This document shows positions 57,141-64,000 of a DNA stretch of 64,000 nucleotides, piece by piece. The stretch covers positions 2,650,001 through 2,714,000 of the forward strand of contig NZ_CP093337.1 of the NCBI RefSeq assembly GCF_022637395.1, read 5' to 3'. Under the pieces are notes generated by a model. The model did not search any database. It was not told the DNA's origin and worked only from the letters and a program-made list of their open reading frames with translations. The stretch's first letter is position 1. Each line of letters starts with the position of its first letter. Both the position numbers and the translations under genes were made by a program. This DNA is from Shinella sp. H4-D48 (GTDB taxonomy: Bacteria > Pseudomonadota > Alphaproteobacteria > Rhizobiales > Rhizobiaceae).

Positions 57141-57180
57141 ACATCTCCGGCCGCTCCGCTGCCGGAGATGTTTTCGTTTT
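57141..57180 (+). terminator. Terminator between the two L,D-transpeptidase genes
   Basis: ACATCTCCGGC and GCCGGAGATGT form an 11-bp stem with a 9-nt loop, followed by TTTCGTTTT. The two transpeptidase genes are therefore probably separate transcription units. Confidence 0.88.
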
Positions 57181-57307
57181 ACGCAGGCCCCGTCGAAAGA
57201 ATTCGAACAAATCCGCCCTCGCAACCGTCCTGCTTCCGGCGGGCCGACTTGAATTTGATCAGGACTCGGCTAGCCTTGCGGAATTGAGGATTGAGAGGGA
57301 CTTCAAC

Positions 57308-58012
57308 ATGCGGACATACGCATCGATCTTGCTGGCGGCCGCCGTCGCCGTCACGGCGATCATGCCGGCAACAGCGGCCAGCGCCTTTCCCGGCGCGCGG
57401 CAGGAGAACCAGGCCGGCCCCGCGCGCGACGTCGTGCTCGTGCAGCAGAGCAAGAAGCAGGTCGCCCAGAAGTACAAGCGCACCAAGGTCCGCTTCGTCA
57501 CCGACCAGGCGCCGGGCACCGTTATCGTCGATACGAACAACAAGTTCCTCTACTATGTCGAGGGCAAGAACCGGGCGACGCGCTACGGCATCGGCGTCGG
57601 GCGTGACGGCTTCGGCTGGTCGGGCGTGGTGAAGGTGGGGCGCAAGGCCGAGTGGCCGAGCTGGACGCCGCCGGCCGAGATGCGCCGCCGCGAGGCCAAG
57701 AAGGGGCGCATCCTGCCCGTCGTGCAGGCCGGCGGTGAGGACAACCCGCTCGGCGCGCGCGCCCTCTATCTCTATCAGGGCGGCCGCGACACCATCTTCC
57801 GCATCCACGGCACGAACCAGCCCTGGACGATCGGCCAGAACATGTCGTCGGGCTGTATCCGCATGATGAACAAGGATGTGGAGCACCTGTATGCCCGCGC
57901 CGATATCGGCACCAAGGTCATCGTCGTCGGCCCCGGCAACCGGCAGGGCGCCGTCGACTACAACGACCGCGGCGTGGATTTCTTCGGCACGCTCTTCGGC
58001 TTCGGCGGCTAA
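57308..58012 (+). CDS. L,D-transpeptidase (YkuD family), copy 2
   Basis: The 234-residue paralogue of the preceding gene has a signal peptide (about 1-24), a short basic linker, and a YkuD domain with TVIVDTNNKFLYYVEG, FRIHGTNQPWTIG and SSGCIRMMNKDVEHLY (catalytic Cys). ATG 57308 gives a proper signal peptide. Rhizobiales growing from the pole carry many such enzymes. Confidence 0.9.
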   Translation: MRTYASILLAAAVAVTAIMPATAASAFPGARQENQAGPARDVVLVQQSKKQVAQKYKRTKVRFVTDQAPGTVIVDTNNKFLYYVEGKNRATRYGIGVGRDGFGWSGVVKVGRKAEWPSWTPPAEMRRREAKKGRILPVVQAGGEDNPLGARALYLYQGGRDTIFRIHGTNQPWTIGQNMSSGCIRMMNKDVEHLYARADIGTKVIVVGPGNRQGAVDYNDRGVDFFGTLFGFGG

Positions 58013-58038
58013 TCTGAGAAGACCTGCTGGTATCAGGG

Positions 58039-58064
58039 AATGCCGGCTTCAGGCCGGCATTTTC
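58039..58064. terminator. Terminator between the transpeptidase gene and glcF
   Basis: AATGCCGGC (58039-58047) and GCCGGCATT (58053-58061) with a 5-nt loop and TTTT on the plus strand. The glcF stop codon lies in the loop, so the last glcF codons form part of the stem. Confidence 0.82.
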
Positions 58065-59371
58065 GTCGAAAGGTTCGATATCGCCACAGGCTTCTCGCCG
58101 CCATAGGCCCAGTCGAGCAATTCCACCGTATGCAGGATCGGCACGGCGGTTCCGGTCGCGATCTGCGTGATGCAGCCGATATTGCCGGTCGCGATGAGAT
58201 CAGGCTTCGTCGCCTCGATGTTCTTCACCTTGCGCGCCTTCAGCTTGGCCGAGATTTCCGGCTGAAGGATATTGTAGGTGCCGGCCGAACCGCAGCAGAG
58301 ATGGCCTTCCGCTGGATCGCGTACCGTAAAGCCTGCTTTCTTCAACAGTGTCTTCGGCGCCATCGTGATCTTCTGGCCATGCTGCATGGAGCAGGCTGAG
58401 TGATAGGCGACCGTCAGCCCCTTGCCCTCCTGTTGTGGCAGGTCGAGGGTCGCGAGATATTCCGTCACGTCCTTGGCAAGGGCCGAAACGCGCGCCGCCT
58501 TCCCCGCATAAACCGGGTCCAGCCGCAGCATGAATCCATAATCCTTGATCGTCGTGCCGCAGCCGGATGCGGTGATGATGATGGCGTCGAGCCCGCCCTT
58601 CTCCACTTCCTCAAGCCAGACATCGACATTGCGCCGTGCGGCCTCCAGCGCCTGTGCCTCCCGGCCCATATGATGGACGAGCGAGCCGCAGCACACCTCG
58701 CCGGCTGGCGCCACGACTTCGACGCCGAGCCGGTTCAGAAGCCGGATCGTAGCCTCGTTGATGCCGGGCTTGAGGACCGGCTGAGCGCAGCCGGACAGGA
58801 TCGCCACGCGGCCGTGACGCTCGCCGGCGGCGTCATATGTGCCCGGCTTCGAGCTGGCAGAGGCCTTCGGCAATGTCTTCGGCGCCAGATCCAGCATCGC
58901 GCCGAAGGGCTCGAAGGCCTTGAAGCGCTTGAACAATCCGGCGAAGGGCCGCCCCAGCGCCGCCGCCCGCAGAGCGATGCGAAAGCGCGAGGGATAGGGC
59001 AGCGTTGCCGCGAGGATGTTGCGCGTCAGGCGGTTCCAGAACGGCCGCCTGTAGGTCTCCTCGATATGCATGCGCGCGTGATCGACGAGATGCATATAGT
59101 CCACGCCGGAGGGACAGGTGGTCGTGCAGGCAAGGCAGGAGAGGCAGCGATCGATATGGGTGACCACCTCGGCATCCGCCGGACGACCGTTTTCCAGCAT
59201 GTCCTTGATGAGATAGATGCGCCCGCGCGGACTATCCAGCTCATTGCCGAGCGTCACATAGGTCGGACAGGTGGCCGTGCAGAAGCCGCAATGCACGCAT
59301 TTGCGCAGGATCTTCTCCGATGTCGCGACATGCGGATCGGCAAGCTGTTCGGCGGTGAAATTGGTTTGCAT
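58049..59371 (-). CDS. glcF: Glycolate oxidase iron-sulfur subunit
   Basis: Membrane-associated electron-transfer subunit of glycolate dehydrogenase. The 440-residue protein has two ferredoxin motifs, CVHCGFCTATCPTY (about 25-38) and CLSCLACTTTCPSG (about 76-89), then two CCG domains (GEVCCGSLVHHMG and GHLCCGSAGTYN). Last gene of glcDEF, 15 nt after glcE. Confidence 0.95.
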   Translation of the reverse strand: MQTNFTAEQLADPHVATSEKILRKCVHCGFCTATCPTYVTLGNELDSPRGRIYLIKDMLENGRPADAEVVTHIDRCLSCLACTTTCPSGVDYMHLVDHARMHIEETYRRPFWNRLTRNILAATLPYPSRFRIALRAAALGRPFAGLFKRFKAFEPFGAMLDLAPKTLPKASASSKPGTYDAAGERHGRVAILSGCAQPVLKPGINEATIRLLNRLGVEVVAPAGEVCCGSLVHHMGREAQALEAARRNVDVWLEEVEKGGLDAIIITASGCGTTIKDYGFMLRLDPVYAGKAARVSALAKDVTEYLATLDLPQQEGKGLTVAYHSACSMQHGQKITMAPKTLLKKAGFTVRDPAEGHLCCGSAGTYNILQPEISAKLKARKVKNIEATKPDLIATGNIGCITQIATGTAVPILHTVELLDWAYGGEKPVAISNLSTKMPA

Positions 59372-59386
59372 CGGCGGGTGTTCCTG

Positions 59387-60586
59387 TCAGCCGGTCATGC
59401 GGGATCTGAAAAGCCCGGCCGGATCAAAACTAGCCTTCACGGCGGTCTGGATGGCGGTGACCGCATCGGTTTGCGGCTGGAAGATTTCCGTTGCGGCCAG
59501 CACGTCCGGGCGGGCGCGAAGCAGCGTTGCATGGCCGCCGCCGACCGCCTTGATATAGCGACGCAGCAATGCCGCTTCCGGGTCGCTCTCCATGCGCAGC
59601 CAGACAAGACCGCCCTGCCAATCGTAGAAGGCATCGACGCCGGCTTCGAGACGCAGGGCCGCGACCAGCTGCTGGCCGGCGGTGGGCGCGACCGAGACAC
59701 GCCAGAGCGGCCGCGACGTGCCATCTGCATAGGGCGTGGCGTCGCGGATTTCGCGCCAGAGGCGTTGCGTCAAACCGGCATCGCATTGCGAGACTGTACC
59801 GAAGCCGGCCATGGCATCGGCAAGCTTCTGCGCCCGCACCGAAACGGAAGCGGCAAGGCCTTCGAGACGCAGCACGGTCGCCGCCCCGTCCGGCAACGCG
59901 CCGCCGACAAACCGGCCGCGCACGCTTTCCGGCAGATGCGCGGCACCGGAGACTTCGACTGGCAGGGCCATCGCGGTTGCCATGGCCGCCGTGGCTTCGG
60001 CATCGTTGAGGTTGGAGACAACGATGGTGACGGCGGTTTCCGGCATCGGCAGGACGCGGAAGGTGACTTCCGTCAGGAGCGCCAGGGAACCGTGCGATCC
60101 CGCAAGCAGCTTTGCGAGATCGAGGCCCGTGACATTCTTCATCACACGGCCACCGGCCTTTACGATTTCGCCCTTGCCATTGACGAAGCGAACGCCAAGC
60201 AGGCTGTCGCGCGCCGCACCCGCCACGAAGCGGCGCGGGCCGGACGCATTGGTCGCAAAGACGCCACCGATGGTGGGAATGCCGGACGAACCGAGCACGC
60301 CGCGCAGGTCGACGGGCTCGAACGCCAGCATCTGGCGGTTTTCGGCAAGGGCGGCTTCGACTTTTTCAAGCGGTGTTCCCGCCCGCACCGTCATCGTCAT
60401 CTCGGCCGGATTGTAAGCCACGATGCCATTAAGGCCGCGCGTCGACAGCTGCTCGGCACCATCGGTCGCCGGCAGCAGGCTACGCGTGCCACCTCCGGAA
60501 ATGGAAAAGGGCGTCGCGGATAGGCCGGCGATCATGACGAGGCGGGCTGCGGCCTCTTCGGAGAGCGGTTCATGGATCGGTGTCAT
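59387..60586 (-). CDS. glcE: Glycolate oxidase FAD-binding subunit GlcE
   Basis: The 399-residue FAD-binding subunit has a PCMH-type fold shorter than GlcD: ISGGGTRSLLP, MTVRAGTPLEKVEAAL, GGVFATNASGPRRF and VTGLDLAKLLAGSHGSLALLTEVTF. The start is ATG 60586, overlapping the glcD stop by 4 nt (ATGA). Confidence 0.94.
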   Translation of the reverse strand: MTPIHEPLSEEAAARLVMIAGLSATPFSISGGGTRSLLPATDGAEQLSTRGLNGIVAYNPAEMTMTVRAGTPLEKVEAALAENRQMLAFEPVDLRGVLGSSGIPTIGGVFATNASGPRRFVAGAARDSLLGVRFVNGKGEIVKAGGRVMKNVTGLDLAKLLAGSHGSLALLTEVTFRVLPMPETAVTIVVSNLNDAEATAAMATAMALPVEVSGAAHLPESVRGRFVGGALPDGAATVLRLEGLAASVSVRAQKLADAMAGFGTVSQCDAGLTQRLWREIRDATPYADGTSRPLWRVSVAPTAGQQLVAALRLEAGVDAFYDWQGGLVWLRMESDPEAALLRRYIKAVGGGHATLLRARPDVLAATEIFQPQTDAVTAIQTAVKASFDPAGLFRSRMTG

Positions 60587-62019
60587 GCGGCAGGGCGCCC
60601 TTCGAGCGGGAAAACCTTGGAGGGGTTGAGCAGCCATTGCGGATCGAAGGCGGCACGGACGGCCATCTGCTGGGCGAGGTCCACCTCGCTGTACTGGTGG
60701 CGCATCAGGTCGCGCTTTTCGATGCCGACACCGTGCTCGCCCGTGAGGCAGCCGCCGGCATCGACGCAAAGCTTCAGGATTTCATTGCCGGCGGCTTCCG
60801 CCCGCGCAGCATCCTCCGGGTCGTTGGCGTTGAAGAGAATGAGCGGGTGCATGTTGCCATCGCCTGCATGGAAGACATTGGCGACGCGCAGACCGTATTT
60901 CGCCACGATCTCGGCCGTGCCGCGCAGGACATGCGGCAGCTGGCCGAGCGGCACGGTTCCATCCATGCAGATATAGTCGGCGATACGGCCCGTCGCGCCG
61001 AAGGCGGACTTGCGGCCCTTCCAGATGAGCGCCGCCTCGGTTGCTGACTGACATTCCTTGACGACCTTCACACCATGACGACCGGCGATTTCGATGATGC
61101 TGGCCAGCATGGCGTCCATTTCCGCCTCGGAACCCTCGACCTCGACGATGAGAAGCGCCTCCACATCCATGGGATAGCCGGCTTGCGCGAATGCTTCGCA
61201 GATTTCGATGGCGGGCTTGTCCATGAATTCGATGGCGACGGGGATGATGCCGGCACCGATGACATCGGCCACGCAGGCGCCGGCCTCCTCCGACGTGTCG
61301 AAGCCGAAGAGCACCGGACGCGCGCCTTCCGGCCGGGCAATGAGGCGCACGGTCGCCTCGGTGACGATGCCGAGCTGGCCTTCGCTACCGCAGACAACGG
61401 CGAGAAGATCAAGGCCGCCGGCATCGAGCGCCTTGCCGCCGAGATCGACGATCGTGCCGTCGATCAGCACGAGCTTGACGCCGAGGAGATTGTTGGTGGT
61501 CACGCCGTATTTCAGGCAATGCGCGCCGCCGGAATTCATGCCGATATTGCCGCCGATGGTGCAGGCGAGCTGCGAGCTCGGATCGGGCGCGTAGAAATAG
61601 CCGTCGGCGGAAACGGCATCGGATATGGCAAGATTGGTGACGCCGGCCTGGACGGTTGCGGTGCGGTTGGCGAAATCGACCTCCAGGATGCGCGACATCT
61701 TGGAAAGACCGATGACGACGGCATCCTCCTGCGGAATCGCGCCGCCGGCAAGCGAGGTGCCCGCCCCGCGCGGCACGACCGGAACGCCGTAACGATGACA
61801 GTATTTCAGCACCGCGGCGACCTGTTGCGTGGTCTCGGGAAGGGCGACCGCGAGCGGCAGACGGCGATAGGACACGAAGGCGTCCGTTTCGAAGGGAACG
61901 AGCTCGCGCGGCTCATGCACGAGACAGCCTTCCGGCAGGAGATCGAGGAGATCGGCGACGATTTCGCGGCGGCGCGAAAGAACCGCCGGGCGCGGCTCCA
62001 GAAACGCGATCTGATCCAT
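60583..62019 (-). CDS. glcD: Glycolate oxidase subunit GlcD
   Basis: Catalytic FAD subunit oxidising glycolate to glyoxylate. The 478-residue protein has VVPRGAGTSLAGGA, IGGNIGMNSGGAHCLKYG, GSEGQLGIVTEATVRL, and the C-terminal FHAGDGNMHPLILF with GEHGVGIEKR. ATG 62019 has GGAGG upstream. It heads glcDEF and is divergent from a LysR gene. Confidence 0.96.
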   Translation of the reverse strand: MDQIAFLEPRPAVLSRRREIVADLLDLLPEGCLVHEPRELVPFETDAFVSYRRLPLAVALPETTQQVAAVLKYCHRYGVPVVPRGAGTSLAGGAIPQEDAVVIGLSKMSRILEVDFANRTATVQAGVTNLAISDAVSADGYFYAPDPSSQLACTIGGNIGMNSGGAHCLKYGVTTNNLLGVKLVLIDGTIVDLGGKALDAGGLDLLAVVCGSEGQLGIVTEATVRLIARPEGARPVLFGFDTSEEAGACVADVIGAGIIPVAIEFMDKPAIEICEAFAQAGYPMDVEALLIVEVEGSEAEMDAMLASIIEIAGRHGVKVVKECQSATEAALIWKGRKSAFGATGRIADYICMDGTVPLGQLPHVLRGTAEIVAKYGLRVANVFHAGDGNMHPLILFNANDPEDAARAEAAGNEILKLCVDAGGCLTGEHGVGIEKRDLMRHQYSEVDLAQQMAVRAAFDPQWLLNPSKVFPLEGRPAA

Positions 62020-62039
62020 ATTTCGCCTCCCCAATCCAC

Positions 62040-62064
62040 AAGTGGTCTGTTTTCTTTACCACTT
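62040..62064. promoter_or_regulatory. LysR-type dyad in the glcD/LysR intergenic region
   Basis: AAGTGGT (62040-62046), 11 nt, ACCACTT (62058-62064): a perfect 7-bp dyad that contains the T-N11-A core of LysR-type regulator sites. It lies 21 nt upstream of glcD and 62 nt upstream of the LysR gene. Confidence 0.7.
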
Positions 62065-62083
62065 TCTATCGGCCGGTGCAAAT

Positions 62084-62098
62084 GATAAGCATTTTATC
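62084..62098. repeat. Second short inverted repeat near the LysR gene
   Basis: GATAA-N5-TTATC, 28 nt before the LysR start. Possible part of the promoter or of an activation site. Confidence 0.35.
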
Positions 62099-62125
62099 CG
62101 CTACGGAAACAATGGGCGCGACGGA

Positions 62126-63022
62126 ATGACCAATCTCGGCGATCTCGAAATCTTCTCCCGCGTCATCTCCATGGGAAGTATGTCCGCAGCGGGGCGAGCA
62201 TTGGGTCTATCCCCAGCCGTTGTTTCCAAGCGCGTGAAAAGACTGGAAGAACGCCTCGGCACCCGCCTCTTCCAGCGCACCACGCGCCAGATCTCGCTGA
62301 CGGAGGCCGGACAGGGCTTCTACGAGCGTATCGTCGGCATTCTCGCCGGCATCGAGGAGGCGGAAGCCTTCGTATCCGGCCGGTCGGGCGCGGTGCGGGG
62401 CACGCTGCGCCTTTCCGCGCCGACATCCTTCGGCCGCCTCCATATTGCGCCGCATCTGAAGGGCTTCATGGATGCCTATCCGGAACTCATCGTCAATCTC
62501 GTGCTGACCGACGACTTCTCCGACATTGTCGGTGACGGTTTCGATCTGGCGATCCGCATCGGGGAACTCTCCGACTCCTCGCTGGTCGCCCGGCGGCTTG
62601 CACCGGTCCGGCGCGTGCTGTGTGCTTCGCCTGATTACATTGCCAGGCACGGCATGCCTGCGACACTCGCCGACCTCGCCGCGCATGTCTGCCTGCCGCC
62701 GCACACGCAGGATCTCTGGCGCCTTGAAGGACCGGAAGGCAGCGTCAGCTTCCGTCCGCAGGGACCGCTCTATACGAACTCCAGCGAAGTTGTCCGCGAG
62801 GCGGTGTTTTCCGGCATGGGGATCGCGCTGCGCTCAAGCTGGGATGTGGGACCGGCTCTGAAGGATGGCACCCTCGTGCAGGTGCTGCCGCAATACGAAG
62901 GCTCGCGCAACGTGGTGCTGTCCGCCGTCTATCCCAGTCGGCAGTTCCTTCCGGTCAAGGTGCGGCTGTTCATCGATTATCTCGCCGAGCTTTATGGACC
63001 CGCGCCCTATTGGGAACATTGA
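62126..63022 (+). CDS. LysR-family transcriptional regulator
   Basis: The 298-residue protein has an N-terminal winged HTH (about 1-60, LEIFSRVISMGSMSAAGRALGLSPAVVSKRVKRLEERLG) and a substrate-binding domain with DLAIRIGELSDSSLVARRL and a late FSGMGIALRSSWDV. It belongs to the CrgA/DsdC-like group. ATG 62126 is used; the frame is open from 62042. Divergence from glcDEF and the shared dyad make it the probable regulator of glycolate oxidation. Confidence 0.92.
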   Translation: MTNLGDLEIFSRVISMGSMSAAGRALGLSPAVVSKRVKRLEERLGTRLFQRTTRQISLTEAGQGFYERIVGILAGIEEAEAFVSGRSGAVRGTLRLSAPTSFGRLHIAPHLKGFMDAYPELIVNLVLTDDFSDIVGDGFDLAIRIGELSDSSLVARRLAPVRRVLCASPDYIARHGMPATLADLAAHVCLPPHTQDLWRLEGPEGSVSFRPQGPLYTNSSEVVREAVFSGMGIALRSSWDVGPALKDGTLVQVLPQYEGSRNVVLSAVYPSRQFLPVKVRLFIDYLAELYGPAPYWEH

Positions 63023-63037
63023 CGACAGGAGGAAGAC

Positions 63038-63547
63038 ATGGCCGGCAGACTGAGCATGCTCGCAATTGCCTGCGGGCTCGTGGTCTCCCCGGCGCTCGCC
63101 GCGCCGCTCGATCCGCTGCTCGAAGGCTTCGATGACGCCTGCGACTACAGCGACGGTCTCGCGGCGCTGCTTCAATCGAGCTACGCATTCGGCCGCACGG
63201 AAGGCGACATCGCCATTCCGGCCGGTTACGAGACGGTCTTTGGCCAGCCGACTGTCGCGCCCGTCGATGAGTATCTGCACGTCACCCTGCCGGTGAGCGA
63301 CGGCACCTGGCGCGGTGTACCGGTGCAGGAAATCGAGGTTTTCATCACCGCCCTCGAAAGCGGCTTCAGCTCCCACGCCGTGATTTTCCCGGCAGGCGCG
63401 GTGAAGCAGGCGGAAGAGACCTTCAAGGCGCGGGGCGAGTCCGCGCAGACAAAACTGACCGCGCAGGACAAGGCCGACCTGGGCTGGCAGACCGGCTTTT
63501 CCGTCGTCGATGGTGTGCCGCGCTATATGTGCGACCTCTCCACCTGA
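63038..63547 (+). CDS. Secreted protein of unknown function
   Basis: The 169-residue protein starts 15 nt after the LysR gene. It has a signal peptide (about 1-22, AIACGLVVSPALAA) and a mature domain with two cysteines that could pair (DDACDYSD and RYMCDLST). No family recognised. Probably periplasmic; cotranscription with the LysR gene is possible. Confidence 0.65.
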   Translation: MAGRLSMLAIACGLVVSPALAAPLDPLLEGFDDACDYSDGLAALLQSSYAFGRTEGDIAIPAGYETVFGQPTVAPVDEYLHVTLPVSDGTWRGVPVQEIEVFITALESGFSSHAVIFPAGAVKQAEETFKARGESAQTKLTAQDKADLGWQTGFSVVDGVPRYMCDLST

Positions 63548-63562
63548 ACCGGCGTAATCGCC

Positions 63563-64000
63563 TCAGTGCTTGTCTTCTTCGGCATGGCGGTTGCGGATCG
63601 CGCGGACGAGAAGCCACATGCCGATGATGACAAAGGGCACCGCGATGCCGGTCGCCGTTTCCGGCTTCACCGGCAGGCCGAGACCATGCGCCGCCTTCGC
63701 GACATAGCCGAAGAGACCGACGACGTAATAGGAAATCGCCGCCACCGAGAGGCCCTCGACGGTCTGCTGCAGGCGAAGCTGCAACCGCGCGCGGCGATCC
63801 ATGGAGTTCAGCAGCGAGGTATTGAGCTGTTCCAGTTCCACGTCGATCCAGCTGCGCAGCAGCGCGGTGGCGCGGGCGAGCTTGCGCGACAGGTTGGCCT
63901 GCCGCTCCTCGACGGACTGACAGGTCCGCATGGCCGGCGCAAGGCGCCGCTCGAGGAAGAAGCCGAGCGTTTCGTAGCCGGGCACGGCGGTTTCAGCCAG
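63563..64000 (-). CDS. DUF3422-family membrane protein (3' part, cut by window end)
   Basis: The frame is open through the right edge, so only the last 145 or so codons are present. The visible part shows a coiled segment (ERQANLSRKLARATALLRSWIDVELE), the conserved RRARLQLRLQQTVEGLSVAAISYYVVGL and two membrane helices, then a His/Glu-rich end. This matches my memory of the DUF3422 C-terminus. Apparent GTG at 63985 is not the true start. Confidence 0.75.
   Translation of the reverse strand: MAETAVPGYETLGFFLERRLAPAMRTCQSVEERQANLSRKLARATALLRSWIDVELEQLNTSLLNSMDRRARLQLRLQQTVEGLSVAAISYYVVGLFGYVAKAAHGLGLPVKPETATGIAVPFVIIGMWLLVRAIRNRHAEEDKH

Noticed and set aside
58400-60523. 707-codon open frame antisense to glcF/glcE
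   Set aside because: Same explanation; the opposite strand encodes recognisable glycolate oxidase subunits throughout.

Overview
The window is a stretch of Rhizobiaceae-type alphaproteobacterial chromosome (Sinorhizobium/Shinella/Agrobacterium-like). The evidence is high GC (roughly 60-65%), split b and b' subunits in the F0 ATP synthase operon, the HisZ-HisG-HisS arrangement, small DUF2093 and DUF4170 proteins beside the lipid A genes, GGAAC-N18-TT (EcfG/RpoE2-type) and CTTGAC-N17-CTATGT promoters, and many ATGA/TGATG stop-start overlaps. I see no rRNA, tRNA, CRISPR array, phage or insertion sequence. The genus is an inference.

Layout. 251-3851: rnhB converges on the F0 operon atpI-B-E-F'-F. 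4117-9812 (minus strand): a SleB-type wall hydrolase, potassium and magnesium transporters (kup, CorA) and an Mrp/ApbC ATPase that has no cysteine. 9936-11501: two tandem LuxR-type regulators. 11762-15922: an IclR repressor divergent from a four-gene galactonate-type sugar acid operon (SDR, dgoK, dgoA, lactonase), with a readable promoter and operator between them. 16129-20533: a PRC-barrel stress protein behind an EcfG promoter, then a signalling block (PilZ, GGDEF-EAL, PAS-PAS-REC-REC). 20801-28731: mutL, DUF2093, then the lipid A/Kdo cluster lpxK, a HAD phosphatase, waaA, DUF4170, a CysQ-like phosphatase and a PmbA/TldE-family gene.

28840-36083: a KefC-like antiporter, patatin, rsmD, an RluB-type pseudouridine synthase with a 300-residue basic tail, tadA, a GNAT protein and a lipoprotein. 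36084-43726: ileS, ribF, a HAD hydrolase, and groESL under a sigma-32-like promoter plus CIRCE. 43727-49775: a duplicated groEL tail, a compact PAS-like protein, an MHYT-PAS-PAS-GGDEF-EAL protein, a ferredoxin reductase-like flavoprotein and a GST. 49878-53519: hisS-hisZ-hisG, with a pair of inverted palindromic repeats. 53808-58012: a second PAS-like paralogue, a small His/Cys-rich secreted protein, a DUF305 protein, tag, and two L,D-transpeptidases. 58049-64000: glcD-glcE-glcF divergent from a LysR regulator with a clear dyad between them, a secreted protein and the 3' part of a DUF3422 gene.

Most of the window is core metabolism and envelope biogenesis. The less ordinary parts are the two compact PAS-like paralogues without an output domain, the kinase-less PAS-REC-REC protein next to c-di-GMP enzymes, the cysteine-free Mrp, the duplicated groEL 3' tail, base-composition breaks inside hisS and (more weakly) ileS, and several well-formed operators. 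I found no clearly new multi-gene system. The PAS-like pair and the LuxR pair are the nearest candidates.
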